This document shows positions 1-7,532 of a stretch of 64,000 bases of DNA, one piece after another (position 1 is the stretch's first letter; each line of letters begins with the position of its first letter). Under the pieces are notes generated by a model, which was given only the letters and a program-made list of their open reading frames with translations, searched no databases and was not told where the DNA came from. The position numbers and the translations under genes are program-made. Origin of the DNA: Galbitalea soli (lineage in GTDB: Bacteria > Actinomycetota > Actinomycetes > Actinomycetales > Microbacteriaceae); contig NZ_JAAGWZ010000004.1 of NCBI RefSeq assembly GCF_010686725.1, positions 1 through 64,000 on the forward strand. The letters are read 5' to 3'.

Positions 1-63
1 CCGCCCCTGCCCGCGCCGGCCCGCCCCCGGCGCCTCCCGCCCCTGCCCGCGCCGGCCCGCCCC
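1..63. repeat. 27-bp exact direct repeat
   Basis: Positions 1-27 and 37-63 carry the same 27 bases (GC-only apart from one T), separated by nine bases. The window begins inside this tract, so more copies may lie upstream. No reading frame here looks like protein. Confidence 0.8.
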
Positions 64-560
64 AAGATTTAGGGATTGTTGTCGCGTACGCCCGCGGATT
101 TATGCGGCATTTACGGCCCGGTTTCTACCATCGACACAACGCGCGACACCGTCACCCCTCCCAGTGTCCGGGAGGGAGCAGTGATCGCGCGGAGGTTCAG
201 CCGCGGGATTCGGCTGGGCAGCAACAAGCGTTCGCGGTCGGCCCGACCTGGCGCCCTTGGAAGGGCCGGCCGCGATCCGCACAACGAGGCGGAGTGGGGG
301 CGGCTCCCAGAGCTGCGCCCGGCAACCCAACGCGGGGGTTCGGGAATGTGTCCCCGCGATCACCCCGGCAGGCGAGCGTCGCGATTCGGCGTGACGAAGT
401 CCCGGCCTGGTGAACGGATGCCCGGGCCGGCCGCCCCCCTCCGCCTTCGGCGCGCGCTCCGCAACTGCGTCCGCCCGCTCCGCCCCGCCCACCTGCTCCA
501 CCCCGAGCCCACCGCCCGGGGCCGAGCCCGCCACCCGGGGGTTCGCGCAGCCGCACCTCG
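64..560. other. non-coding structured region
   Basis: I find no credible gene in these roughly 500 bases; open frames on both strands give Arg/Pro/Gly-rich nonsense. The stretch holds several strong hairpins: 156-162 with 170-176 (7 bp), 198-203 with 211-216 (6 bp), 233-244 with 263-274 (12 bp with one G-T pair) and 331-337 with 352-358 (7 bp). It opens with a less GC-rich segment (65-120) that contains a TTGTTG box at 76-81, so it could be transcribed on the plus strand. It may be an RNA leader, an unrecognised structured RNA or GC-rich intergenic filler. I could not match it to RNase P RNA, tmRNA, SRP RNA or a known riboswitch core. Confidence 0.4.
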
Positions 561-561
561 G

Positions 562-567
562 TAGGGT
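562..567 (+). promoter_or_regulatory. candidate -10 box for the HAD gene
   Basis: TAGGGT fits the actinobacterial TANNNT -10 pattern and would give a leader of about 45 bases before the start at 621. No clear -35 box is visible. Confidence 0.35.
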
Positions 568-620
568 AGTTGCGGTCGCATCACCAGCGCCGCCCGTCAC
601 CGCTCCCTCGAAAGGTCCTG

Positions 621-1373
621 ATGACAAGCCTTCCCCGCCTGCTCGCGTTCGACCTCGACGACACCCTCGCGCCCTCCAAGTCGCCGATCCCCGCGCCGAT
701 CGCCGCGCTCCTCACCCGGGCGACGAGCGTCACCGAGGTGTGCATCATCTCCGGCGGCGACATCAGCCAGTTCACCGCCCAGGTCATCAGCCGCCTCGAC
801 GCGGCGACGGATGACCAGCTCTCGCACCTCCACCTCATGCCCACCTGCGGCACCCGCTACTACCGCCACCGCGACGGCGAGTGGGCCCAGATCTACGCGC
901 AGGACCTGACCGACGACGAGAAGTCGCGCGCGCTCGCCGCAACCGAGAACACGGCGAAGGAGCTGGGCCTCTGGGCCGAGCAGACCTGGGGACCGATCCT
1001 CGAGGACCGCGGCTCGCAGATCACCTTCTCCGCCCTGGGGCAGCAGGCGCCCGTCGACGAGAAGGTCACGTGGGATCCGACCGGCGAGAAGAAGGGCCGC
1101 TTGCGCGACGCGATCCAGGAGCTCCTCCCCGATCTGGAGGTGCGCTCCGGCGGCTCGACCTCCATCGACATCACCCGCAAGGGCGTCGACAAGGCCTACG
1201 GCATGACCCGACTGGCCGAGGTCACGGGCATCCCCTTCGCCGACATGGTGTTCGTCGGCGACCGCCTCGACGAGGGGGGCAACGACTACCCGGTGAAGGC
1301 TCTCGGCGTGCCCTGCGTGGCCGTGGACGGCTGGGAGGAGACGGTCGAGTACCTCACGGAGCTGCTGGGCTGA
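621..1373 (+). CDS. HAD-IIB family hydrolase, phosphomannomutase-like
   Basis: The 250-residue product is a cytoplasmic haloacid-dehalogenase-fold phosphatase or mutase. The N-terminus carries the catalytic motif I as FDLDDTLA, where the first Asp would be phosphorylated. Near the C-terminus it has GDRLDEGGNDYPV, the Mg-binding motif IV, which closely resembles eukaryotic-type phosphomannomutase and sugar-phosphatase members of HAD subclass IIB. The cap domain lies between these motifs. The ATG at 621 was chosen because a GAAAGG ribosome site precedes it at 609-614 and motif I follows directly; an upstream in-frame ATG at 570 would add unrelated residues. The substrate cannot be read from sequence, but a sugar phosphate is most likely. 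Confidence 0.85.
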   Translation: MTSLPRLLAFDLDDTLAPSKSPIPAPIAALLTRATSVTEVCIISGGDISQFTAQVISRLDAATDDQLSHLHLMPTCGTRYYRHRDGEWAQIYAQDLTDDEKSRALAATENTAKELGLWAEQTWGPILEDRGSQITFSALGQQAPVDEKVTWDPTGEKKGRLRDAIQELLPDLEVRSGGSTSIDITRKGVDKAYGMTRLAEVTGIPFADMVFVGDRLDEGGNDYPVKALGVPCVAVDGWEETVEYLTELLG

Positions 1374-1395
1374 GCGGCGCGGCCCCGCGCTCGCG

Positions 1396-1401
1396 TAGTT
1401 T
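1396..1401 (+). promoter_or_regulatory. -10 box of a leaderless-type promoter
   Basis: TAGTTT lies six bases before the ATG at 1408 and no Shine-Dalgarno sequence is present. This layout suits a transcript beginning at or next to the start codon. Confidence 0.4.
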
Positions 1402-1407
1402 CGTCTC

Positions 1408-1746
1408 ATGAGCGACAACGAGGATCCGCAGATCCAGTTCCAGGTGAACCTGCCCGACGAGCTGGAGCTCGGCGTCTTCGCCGACTTCGCGAGCGTCTGG
1501 CACACGCCCAACACCTTCGTCATCGACTTCCTCGCGGTGAAGGCCCCGCAGCATCCGGCGATCGACCCGGCGACCGGCCAGCTGCACCCCGAGCAGCCGG
1601 TGCTCGAGGCTCGCGTCGCGTCGCGGGTGCGCATCCCCTCGGAGCAGATCTTCCCGCTCATCCAGGCGCTGCAGCAGCAGGGCGAGCAGTGGCTCGTCGA
1701 GTCGGGCCGCGAGGAGCCGCCGGCCGACTGGGTGACCAACCGATGA
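1408..1746 (+). CDS. DUF3467 domain-containing protein
   Basis: This small acidic protein (112 residues) matches the DUF3467 pattern. It has an early beta-strand segment, a central HTPNTFVIDFLAV core and a C-terminal stretch (RIPSEQIFPLIQALQ) typical of the family. No function is established for the family. It has no signal peptide or membrane segment, so it is probably cytoplasmic. The stop codon overlaps the ATG of the next gene (ATGA at 1743-1746), so the two are translationally coupled and probably act together. Its own start appears leaderless. Confidence 0.8.
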   Translation: MSDNEDPQIQFQVNLPDELELGVFADFASVWHTPNTFVIDFLAVKAPQHPAIDPATGQLHPEQPVLEARVASRVRIPSEQIFPLIQALQQQGEQWLVESGREEPPADWVTNR

Positions 1747-2105
1747 TCTCGCGCCGTGAGGCGGCGCAGCGACTCGACATCCCGCTGCAGATGGCCACCC
1801 GCCACGGCCTGCCGACCCGGATGACCGAGCAGGAGCTCGAGCGCATCGACACCGACCCGCCCCCCTGGTTGCGCCAGTCGCGCGAGAACCGCACGGGTCG
1901 CACCCCGGTCTGGGTCGAGCTGGTCTGCTCCGTGTGCGGCTACCACGAGGCGGTGCGCCCCAAGAAGTGGTGGCCCGAGTACCGCTACCTGAGCTGCGAC
2001 CACCACGGCGCCGACGAGCTCCCTGCGCCCGAGCCGGGACTCGCGCGCACCGAGGTCGACGGTCTCGGCAGTCGCTTCATCGCCATCGTGGACGCGCCCG
2101 CCTGA
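1743..2105 (+). CDS. hypothetical small protein with Cys/His cluster
   Basis: The 120-residue product is not recognised. It starts with a helical segment that resembles a short helix-turn-helix (SRREAAQRLDIPLQMA). This is followed by a Cys-x2-Cys pair (CSVCGY) and, about 26 residues later, a Cys-Asp-His-His group, which together look like a single zinc-binding site. That suggests a nucleic-acid or protein interaction role, but this is inference. The ATG overlaps the stop of the DUF3467 gene, which fixes the start; a longer frame from 1689 would run inside the upstream gene. Confidence 0.65.
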   Translation: MISRREAAQRLDIPLQMATRHGLPTRMTEQELERIDTDPPPWLRQSRENRTGRTPVWVELVCSVCGYHEAVRPKKWWPEYRYLSCDHHGADELPAPEPGLARTEVDGLGSRFIAIVDAPA

Positions 2106-2216
2106 GCGAGGGGCGTGCCGGCCATCGCGCGGCGCCGGGGTGGGGAGCGCGGCGCGCGCCGGGGGAGCGGCACAGCCCTGAGCATCCATTCAGGCTCGAC
2201 GGCGCAGACTGGCGGT

Positions 2217-3158
2217 ATGCCCGACCCTGCCGCCCCGCTCGACTCCCCGTCGGGTACGGGAGCGGCACGCGAGGCGGTGGCACCGCCCCGCCGCTCGGCC
2301 GTCGGGCGCCTGCTGTCGCGCCTGCTCGGGCCGTCGCCCGAGCCCGCCGACTGGAACAAGGCGATCGCGCACGGCGAGGGCGAGGGGCTGTTCGGCCCGG
2401 GCAGCGCCGTGTGGGCGGTCAACGGGGCGAACTCGACCATGGTGGCGGGCATCCGCGCCCTGCTCCTGCAGACGCTGCACCCCGGGGCGATGGCCGGCGT
2501 GCACGACTGGTCGCGCTACCGCGAAGACACCATGGGCCGGCTCGACAACACGGTGCGCTGGGTGCTCACGACCACCTTCGGCGACCGGGAGGCCGCCGTC
2601 AGCGTCTCGCGGTGGGTCGGCGGGATGCACCGCAAGGTCGTCGGCGAGTACGAGGATGCCCGTGGTGCCGTCCAGCCCTACGCCGCGGCCGACCCGCGCC
2701 TGCTCACCTGGGTGCACGTCGCCTTCACCGAGGCCTTCCTCGGCGCCCACCTCATCTGGGGCGGCCCCATCCCCGGCGGCCCGGACGCCTACGTGCGCGA
2801 GTGGGCCCGCTCGGGCGAGCTCCTGGGTGCGACGGACCTCCCCACGACCGTCGCCGAGCTGCGCGCCGCGATGACCGGGTTCGGCCGCGAGATGAAGTCC
2901 GACGAGCGCGTGCGCGAGGCCGTCGTGTTTCTCTCGAAGCCGCCGCTCCCCGCGAACTGGCGCTTTCCGTACCGCATCCTGTTCGCGGGGGCCGTCGCCT
3001 CACTGCCGCGCGACTACCGCCGGCTGCTCGGCCTCCGTCGCCCGGCGTGGCCCGCGATCACGGTCACGCGGGTCTTCCTGTGGCTCGTCGCCCAGCTCAC
3101 CGGACCGGTCTCGCAGAGCGAGCGCTTCGCCCGGCAGCGACTCAGCCGAGCTCGATGA
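2217..3158 (+). CDS. oxygenase MpaB family protein (DUF2236)
   Basis: The 313-residue product belongs to the MpaB/latex-clearing-protein family of haem-dependent oxygenases. The supporting segment runs from AVWAVNGANSTMVAG through QTLHPGAMAGVHDWSRYRED to the Arg/Thr-rich TVRWVLTTTFGD motif that is characteristic of DUF2236. The rest is mostly helical. The substrate is unknown; family members act on rubber, mycophenolic acid intermediates and other hydrophobic compounds. The start at 2217 (ATG) was chosen because conservation-like sequence begins shortly after it; an in-frame GTG at 2115 is possible. The 3' end overlaps the convergent oxidoreductase gene by 17 bases. Confidence 0.75.
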   Translation: MPDPAAPLDSPSGTGAAREAVAPPRRSAVGRLLSRLLGPSPEPADWNKAIAHGEGEGLFGPGSAVWAVNGANSTMVAGIRALLLQTLHPGAMAGVHDWSRYREDTMGRLDNTVRWVLTTTFGDREAAVSVSRWVGGMHRKVVGEYEDARGAVQPYAAADPRLLTWVHVAFTEAFLGAHLIWGGPIPGGPDAYVREWARSGELLGATDLPTTVAELRAAMTGFGREMKSDERVREAVVFLSKPPLPANWRFPYRILFAGAVASLPRDYRRLLGLRRPAWPAITVTRVFLWLVAQLTGPVSQSERFARQRLSRAR

Positions 3159-4161
3159 TCACCTTCCCGACCGCGTTCTGCTCGACCGCGCGGTGGGCAT
3201 CGGCGGTGTTCTCGAGGGGGTAACGGATGATCGGCAGCCCGCTCCCGTCCCCGACGCTCAGCGCGCCATCCTCGACCGCTGCGCTCACCGCCTCCACCGC
3301 GTTGTGCTTCTGCTCGGGCGTCGTCGTGTAGGTGAGCACGAACTGGATCCTCGCGTTCTTGACCATGCTGGCGCGGACGGGGACCGCCAGGTGGCTGTGC
3401 TCATCGGAGGTGTAGATGGCGATGGTGCCGCCCTGGGCGAGAGCCCGGACATCCGTGTCGATGTTCGCGGTCGCGTTGACCTCGACGACCGTGTCGATGC
3501 CCTCGGGGGCCAGCTCGGCGAGGCGGGCGTCGACATCGTCGCGGCGGTAGTCGAGCACGTGGTGCGCGCCCGCCCGCCGGGCGAGTTCTGCCTTCTCCGG
3601 GCTCGACACGGTGGTGATGACGGTGGCGCCCGCCCAGACCGCGAGCTGGATCGCGAAGTGTCCGACGGCGCCCGCGCCGCCCGTCACCAGCACGGTGTGC
3701 GAGTCGAGCGCGCCGGGGTAGAGGAGGTCTGGCCCCGACTCCGAGGCGGTGAGCGCCCGATGGGCGGTGAGGGCGGGGATGCCGAGAGAGGCGCCCAGCT
3801 CGAACGATGCCTCGTCGGGCAGCGGCACGACCTGGTGGTCGGGGATGACGACGAGCTCCTGGGCGGTGCCGTCGGTGCGCTGGTAGGCGGCGTCCCAGAG
3901 CCAGACCCGGTCGCCGGGTTCGTGGTCGGTGACGCCGGGGCCGACCGCATCGATGACGCCGGCGCCGTCCTGGTTCGGAACCTGGGGTTCGTCGAGCCGG
4001 GTTCCGGCGGTCGAGCCCTGGCGCGACTTCCAGTCGGTCGGGTTCACGGCCGAGACGTGGATGCGCACCCGCACCTCCCCGGGCCCCGGCGTGCGCGCGG
4101 GGCGGTCGACCAGCTGCAGTACCTCGGCCGGGCCGTTCTCTTCGTAGACGATCGCTCTCAT
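3142..4161 (-). CDS. NADPH:quinone reductase-like MDR oxidoreductase
   Basis: The 339-residue product is a medium-chain dehydrogenase/reductase. The N-terminal GroES-like half includes HVSAVNPTDWKSRQG. The Rossmann half carries the glycine motif TGGAGAVGHFAIQLA at about residue 150, followed by GATVITTVSSPEKAELARRAGA, as in quinone oxidoreductases. The cysteines and histidines of zinc alcohol dehydrogenases are absent, so this is a zinc-free NADPH-dependent reductase of quinones or enones. The ATG at 4161 begins the family-typical MRAIVYEE; a further upstream start would add an unrelated Arg-rich stretch. A second, different family member lies at 37064-38029. Confidence 0.85.
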   Translation of the reverse strand: MRAIVYEENGPAEVLQLVDRPARTPGPGEVRVRIHVSAVNPTDWKSRQGSTAGTRLDEPQVPNQDGAGVIDAVGPGVTDHEPGDRVWLWDAAYQRTDGTAQELVVIPDHQVVPLPDEASFELGASLGIPALTAHRALTASESGPDLLYPGALDSHTVLVTGGAGAVGHFAIQLAVWAGATVITTVSSPEKAELARRAGAHHVLDYRRDDVDARLAELAPEGIDTVVEVNATANIDTDVRALAQGGTIAIYTSDEHSHLAVPVRASMVKNARIQFVLTYTTTPEQKHNAVEAVSAAVEDGALSVGDGSGLPIIRYPLENTADAHRAVEQNAVGKVIIELG

Positions 4162-4222
4162 GGCACTAGTCTGCTCCGCCGTCCGTCCCCTCCGCCCCCT
4201 CCGCCCCTCCGCCCCCTCCGCC

Positions 4223-4249
4223 GAGTTGCACAAAAAGTGCCAACTCGCG
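4223..4249 (-). repeat. short intergenic repeat, family 1, copy A
   Basis: Read on the reverse strand this copy contains GAGTTGGCACTTTTTGTGC and then AACTC, an imperfect hairpin around a TTTTT loop. The same element recurs at 4296, 4501 and 17299. Confidence 0.75.
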
Positions 4250-4295
4250 GGCGATTAGGGGTGCGCGCCGACAACGGCGCGCCGATCATCCACAA

Positions 4296-4312
4296 AGTTG
4301 GCACTTTTTGTC
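4296..4312 (+). repeat. short intergenic repeat, family 1, copy B (partial)
   Basis: The core AGTTGGCACTTTTTGT is identical to the other copies, but the distal arm of the hairpin is missing and is replaced by CGCACC. Confidence 0.7.
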
Positions 4313-4415
4313 GCACCAAAGTGGCGCGCTGTCGATCTCTGCGGGCGCGCCGCGTGACTCGAACGGTTCGAGCACCCTCGTGCCCGCGTGGCCCGCCCAA
4401 CCGCTGCCTGAGCGA

Positions 4416-4450
4416 CTGCACCCTCGTTCTCTGCGACAAAAAGGTGCAAC
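4416..4450 (+). repeat. 35-bp intergenic repeat, family 2, copy A
   Basis: This 35-base segment matches the reverse complement of 17378-17412 at 28 of 35 positions. The first 13 bases (CTGCACCCTCGTT) and the last seven (GTGCAAC) are identical. The copy runs into the left arm of the terminator stem at 4447. Confidence 0.7.
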
Positions 4451-4478
4451 GGATCGCGCTGGGCGCGATCCGTTGTCA
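4438..4478 (-). terminator. Rho-independent terminator of the reverse-strand efflux operon
   Basis: A perfect 13-bp inverted repeat (4447-4459 with 4463-4475, loop TGG) is followed on the reverse strand by a short spacer and five T residues (A-tract 4438-4442 on the plus strand). It lies about 100 bases past the stop codon of the DUF5666 gene, so it most likely ends that operon. Confidence 0.75.
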
Positions 4479-4500
4479 CTTTCGGCTCTCGGGCGCCGCA

Positions 4501-4546
4501 AGTTGGACAAAAAGTGCCAACTCGCGGGGCGCGAGTGCCAACTCGC
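4501..4546 (-). repeat. short intergenic repeat, family 1, copy C plus half copy
   Basis: On the reverse strand the module GCGAGTTGGCACT occurs twice in tandem. The second unit continues into TTTTTGTCCAACT, giving a 6-bp stem (4501-4506 with 4517-4522). The rest of 4162-4576 holds no gene. Confidence 0.7.
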
Positions 4547-4576
4547 GCAGGGGAGAGGAGAGCGAGGGCCCGCCCC

Positions 4577-5263
4577 CTACCCGTTGCCGCCGGCGCGGGC
4601 GCCGCCGGGGAGCGCCGTCAGGTCGCCCTCGGTGATGGTCGTCGCGGTGACGTTGCCCGAGCTGTCGGTGGTGCCGATCACCCGGATGGTGTCGCCCGCG
4701 GCGAGGTCGGAGACGGAGGCCTTGCTCGACTTCGTGACGCTCGTCGTTCCGCTCGTGGTGACGGTCACCTGGGTGCCGTTCGCCTCCTTGAGCACCACCG
4801 TGTTGCCGCTGACCGAGACGATCGTGCCGGTGGTGAATCCGCCGAAGCCCCGCCCCGCACCGTCCTGGCCGCCGGTTCCGCCGGCCGCGCCGCCGGGGAA
4901 GCCGCCCTCGCCGAACCCTCCCGCGCCGCCGATGCCGCGCTGGAAGCCGGTCGCCTGCGTCGACGCGGTCGAGTGGCCGATGAGGATGCCCGCGAACAGT
5001 CCGATCGCGAGCGCCGCCACGAGCGCGAGAATCGGCGTGACGATCCGCGCGGCACCCCTCTTCGCGGGCGCGGGCGCGGGCGCGGGCGCGGGGGCGGTGG
5101 CGACAGCGGGGGCCGCTGTGAACGCGGCGCCGGAGGGCTCTGCGGGAGCGCCGGCCGGCGGGGGCGCCGCCCGGTACCCCTGCGGAGTGGAGGCCTGCTC
5201 GCTCGGGATGCCGCCGCGGGCGTCGCTGGACTCCGGCGTTCCGCCGGGTGCTTCGTTACTCAT
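4577..5263 (-). CDS. DUF5666-type membrane-anchored protein
   Basis: The 228-residue product has a Pro/Ala-rich cytoplasmic N-terminus. One membrane segment follows at about residues 73-97 (IVTPILALVAALAIGLFAGI), then a Gly/Phe-rich linker (about 104-141), then a small beta-rich domain. That domain has the DUF5666 look: TGTIVSVSGNTVVLKE, then VSDLAAGDTIRVIG. The domain would sit outside the membrane and resembles an OB-like fold. It is the last gene of a reverse-strand operon with a MacB-type transporter, so it probably helps that efflux system or stabilises its adaptor. The repeat-rich 137-base gap before it suggests looser coupling than between the other three genes. Confidence 0.7.
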   Translation of the reverse strand: MSNEAPGGTPESSDARGGIPSEQASTPQGYRAAPPPAGAPAEPSGAAFTAAPAVATAPAPAPAPAPAKRGAARIVTPILALVAALAIGLFAGILIGHSTASTQATGFQRGIGGAGGFGEGGFPGGAAGGTGGQDGAGRGFGGFTTGTIVSVSGNTVVLKEANGTQVTVTTSGTTSVTKSSKASVSDLAAGDTIRVIGTTDSSGNVTATTITEGDLTALPGGARAGGNG

Positions 5264-5287
5264 GGTCTTCTGCTTTCGTGTTCGGTT

Positions 5288-5386
5288 CGATGGATGAGAG
5301 TTGATGGATGGATGAGAGTCGGTGGATGGATGAGAGTCGGTGGAGAGGAGTGGATGGATACCCGTCGGTGGAGGAGAGTCGGTCGA
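5288..5386. repeat. imperfect tandem repeat of about 18 bp
   Basis: Units related to GGATGGATGAGAGTCGGT repeat about five times with small insertions. They fill almost all of the gap between the permease and DUF5666 genes. On the transcribed reverse strand the tract is pyrimidine-rich. Confidence 0.7.
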
Positions 5387-5400
5387 TGGGAGACGCCTGA

Positions 5401-6765
5401 TCAGATCGAGCGCAGCGCCTGGATGGGACGCATCCCGGCGGCGCGCGCGGCCGGGTAGACGCCGAAGAAGACCCCGATTGCGACGGAGACCCCGAGCGCG
5501 AGCGGCACCGAGTAGCCGATGACGACCGGCTGAGTGCCGTTGATGGGGTACTGCGCGGCGAACAGCGCCACGGCGACGCCGATGATGCCGCCCAGGAGGG
5601 TGAGCGTGGCCGCCTCCGTGAGGAACTGCCCGAGGATGGCACCGCGGGTGGCGCCGAGCGCCTTCCGGATGCCGATCTCACGGGTGCGCTCCGTGACGGT
5701 CACCAGCATGACGTTCGTCACGCCGATCCCCCCGACCAGCAGGCTGATGGCGGCGACGGCCGCGAGGAGAACCGTGAAGCTGTTCGCGCTCGCCTCCTGG
5801 GTCTGCAGCAGCGAGCTCTGGTTCGTGATCGTGTAGGGCAGGCTCGAGCTGGAGCCGAACCCACCGGCACCCCCCGCACCGCCGCCGAAGCCGCCCGCGC
5901 CGCCCGCGCCGCCCGCCGAGAAACCGCCAGAGGGGAAGCCGCCCGCCGAGAAACCGCCAGCCGGGAAACCGCCCGCCGCGAATCCGCCCGAGCCCGGGGA
6001 TGCCGCCGACGCCGCCGTGCTCGCGCTCACTTTGAGCAGCTGGTTGAGTTCGACCCCGACCTCGCCCTCCGCGGCCGTGACGTCGTCGGAGCTCGTGGCT
6101 TGCACGAGGAGCGAGTTCAGCCCGCCGAAGCCGGTGTACGAACGCTGCACGCGGGTGACCGGCGCGATGAGCTCGGAGTTGGGGTCGATGAACCCGACGC
6201 TGCTCTGCGTGGCGAGGATCCCCACCACGGTGAACGGCGTGCCCGCGACGGAGATCGACTGGCCGAGCGCCGAGCCGGTGGGGAACAGCTCCGTCGCCAG
6301 CGTGGAGCCGATCACCGCGACCTTCGCCGCACTCGTGACGTCGGCGGCGGTGAAGGCGCTGCCGCTCGCGACCTTCGCGGTGGACACCGTGAAGTAGTCG
6401 GCGCTCGTGCCGATGATCGAGATGCTGTCCTCCGAGGTCGTCGTCGACGACACCGTCAGCGAGGTGGTCGCCTGGGGCACGACGGCGCTCACGTGACCGA
6501 GTCCCGCCGATCCCAGCGCGTCGGAGACCGCGAGGGTGAGCGCCGAACTGCCGCCGTTCTGGCCGCCGGTGGCGCGCACGGTGATGGTGTTGGTGCCGAG
6601 CGAGGTGATCGCCGCCTTGATGGTGGCCGCCGATCCGTTGCCGACCGCCATGAGGAGGATCACCGAGGCGACCCCGATCAGCACGCCGAGCATGGTGAGG
6701 ATGGAGCGCAGCTTGTTGGCCGTGACCCCGCGCAGCGCGGAGCGGATGATGTCGAAGAAGCTCAT
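5401..6765 (-). CDS. MacB-type ABC transporter permease (FtsX fold)
   Basis: The 454-residue product begins with the MacB signature (RSALRGVTANKLRSILTMLG) leading into the first membrane helix. A periplasmic-core-like domain follows, then three C-terminal helices, ending with YPAARAAGMRPIQALRSI, a hallmark of the FtsX/MacB permease domain. An unusual insert of repeated GGF(A/P/S)xGGF units (about residues 250-305) lies at the end of the extracellular domain. The permease overlaps the ATPase gene by four bases (ATGA). With the adaptor and ATPase it forms an export or mechanotransmission complex, probably for peptides, drugs or lipids. The substrate is not evident. Confidence 0.9.
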   Translation of the reverse strand: MSFFDIIRSALRGVTANKLRSILTMLGVLIGVASVILLMAVGNGSAATIKAAITSLGTNTITVRATGGQNGGSSALTLAVSDALGSAGLGHVSAVVPQATTSLTVSSTTTSEDSISIIGTSADYFTVSTAKVASGSAFTAADVTSAAKVAVIGSTLATELFPTGSALGQSISVAGTPFTVVGILATQSSVGFIDPNSELIAPVTRVQRSYTGFGGLNSLLVQATSSDDVTAAEGEVGVELNQLLKVSASTAASAASPGSGGFAAGGFPAGGFSAGGFPSGGFSAGGAGGAGGFGGGAGGAGGFGSSSSLPYTITNQSSLLQTQEASANSFTVLLAAVAAISLLVGGIGVTNVMLVTVTERTREIGIRKALGATRGAILGQFLTEAATLTLLGGIIGVAVALFAAQYPINGTQPVVIGYSVPLALGVSVAIGVFFGVYPAARAAGMRPIQALRSI

Positions 6766-7532
6766 CGTGCCGACCTCCGGGCGGCGATCCCGGATGCCCG
6801 GCGCGCCGCCTCCCGCACCCCCGCGTTGATGCGGTCCGACACGATCAGCCCGTCGCTGATGGAGAGCACGCGATGCGCCCGCTCCGCCACGTTCTCCTCG
6901 TGCGTGATGATGACGATCGTGCGGCCGGAGGCGGCGAGCTGGTCGAAGATCGCGAGGATCTCGTGGGTGGATTCGGAGTCCAGGTTTCCGGTGGGCTCGT
7001 CGGCGAGCACGAGGGTGGGGTTCGTGACGAGGGCGCGCGCGATCGCGACGCGCTGCTGCTGCCCGCCCGAGAGCTCCTGCGGGTGGTGGTCGGCCCGGTG
7101 GCTGAGCCCCACCATGTCGAGGGCGGCCAGCGCGCGGGCGCGGCGCTCGCGGCGGCCCACCCCGCCGTAGGCGAGGGGCAGCTCCGTGTTGCCGAGCGCC
7201 GTCATGGTGTTGACGAGGTTGAACGACTGGAAGATGAAGCCGATCTCGCGGTTGCGCACGCGGGCGAGCTGCTTCTCGTCGAGGTCGCCCACGTCGGTTC
7301 CGGCGAGCGTGTAGGTGCCGCTGGAGGCCACATCGAGGCAGCCGAGCAGGTTCATGAGGGTCGACTTGCCCGACCCGGAGGGGCCCATGATGGCGACGTA
7401 GTCGCCCGCCGAGACGGCGAGGTCGATGCCGCGGAGGGCGTGCACGGCGGCGTCTCCCGCGCCGTACACCTGGTGGATGCGGTCGAGGGCGAGCACCGGG
7501 GGCGCGCTCGCGAGGGTGGCGGGCATGGTCAT
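6762..7532 (-). CDS. MacB/LolD-type ABC transporter ATP-binding protein
   Basis: The 256-residue ATPase has Walker A as GPSGSGKSTLMNLLGCLD, the signature LSGGQQQRVAIARAL and Walker B LVLADEPTGNLD, in the arrangement of the LolD/MacB/FtsE group. It powers the adjacent FtsX-fold permease. It overlaps the adaptor gene upstream and the permease gene downstream, each by four bases, so expression is tightly coupled. Starts at 7532 and 7526 are both possible; 7532 overlaps the adaptor stop codon and is preferred. Confidence 0.93.
   Translation of the reverse strand: MTMPATLASAPPVLALDRIHQVYGAGDAAVHALRGIDLAVSAGDYVAIMGPSGSGKSTLMNLLGCLDVASSGTYTLAGTDVGDLDEKQLARVRNREIGFIFQSFNLVNTMTALGNTELPLAYGGVGRRERRARALAALDMVGLSHRADHHPQELSGGQQQRVAIARALVTNPTLVLADEPTGNLDSESTHEILAIFDQLAASGRTIVIITHEENVAERAHRVLSISDGLIVSDRINAGVREAARRASGIAARRSAR

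Noticed and set aside
316-330. GGCAACCC resembling the core of a SAM-I/SAM-IV riboswitch
   Set aside because: The other conserved parts of the aptamer are missing, and the downstream gene is a HAD phosphatase, not a methionine or cysteine gene.
597-2189. Long open frame on the reverse strand across the first genes
   Set aside because: It mirrors the real plus-strand genes; its protein is Arg/Gly/Ala-rich without any recognisable domain, a normal shadow in high-GC DNA.
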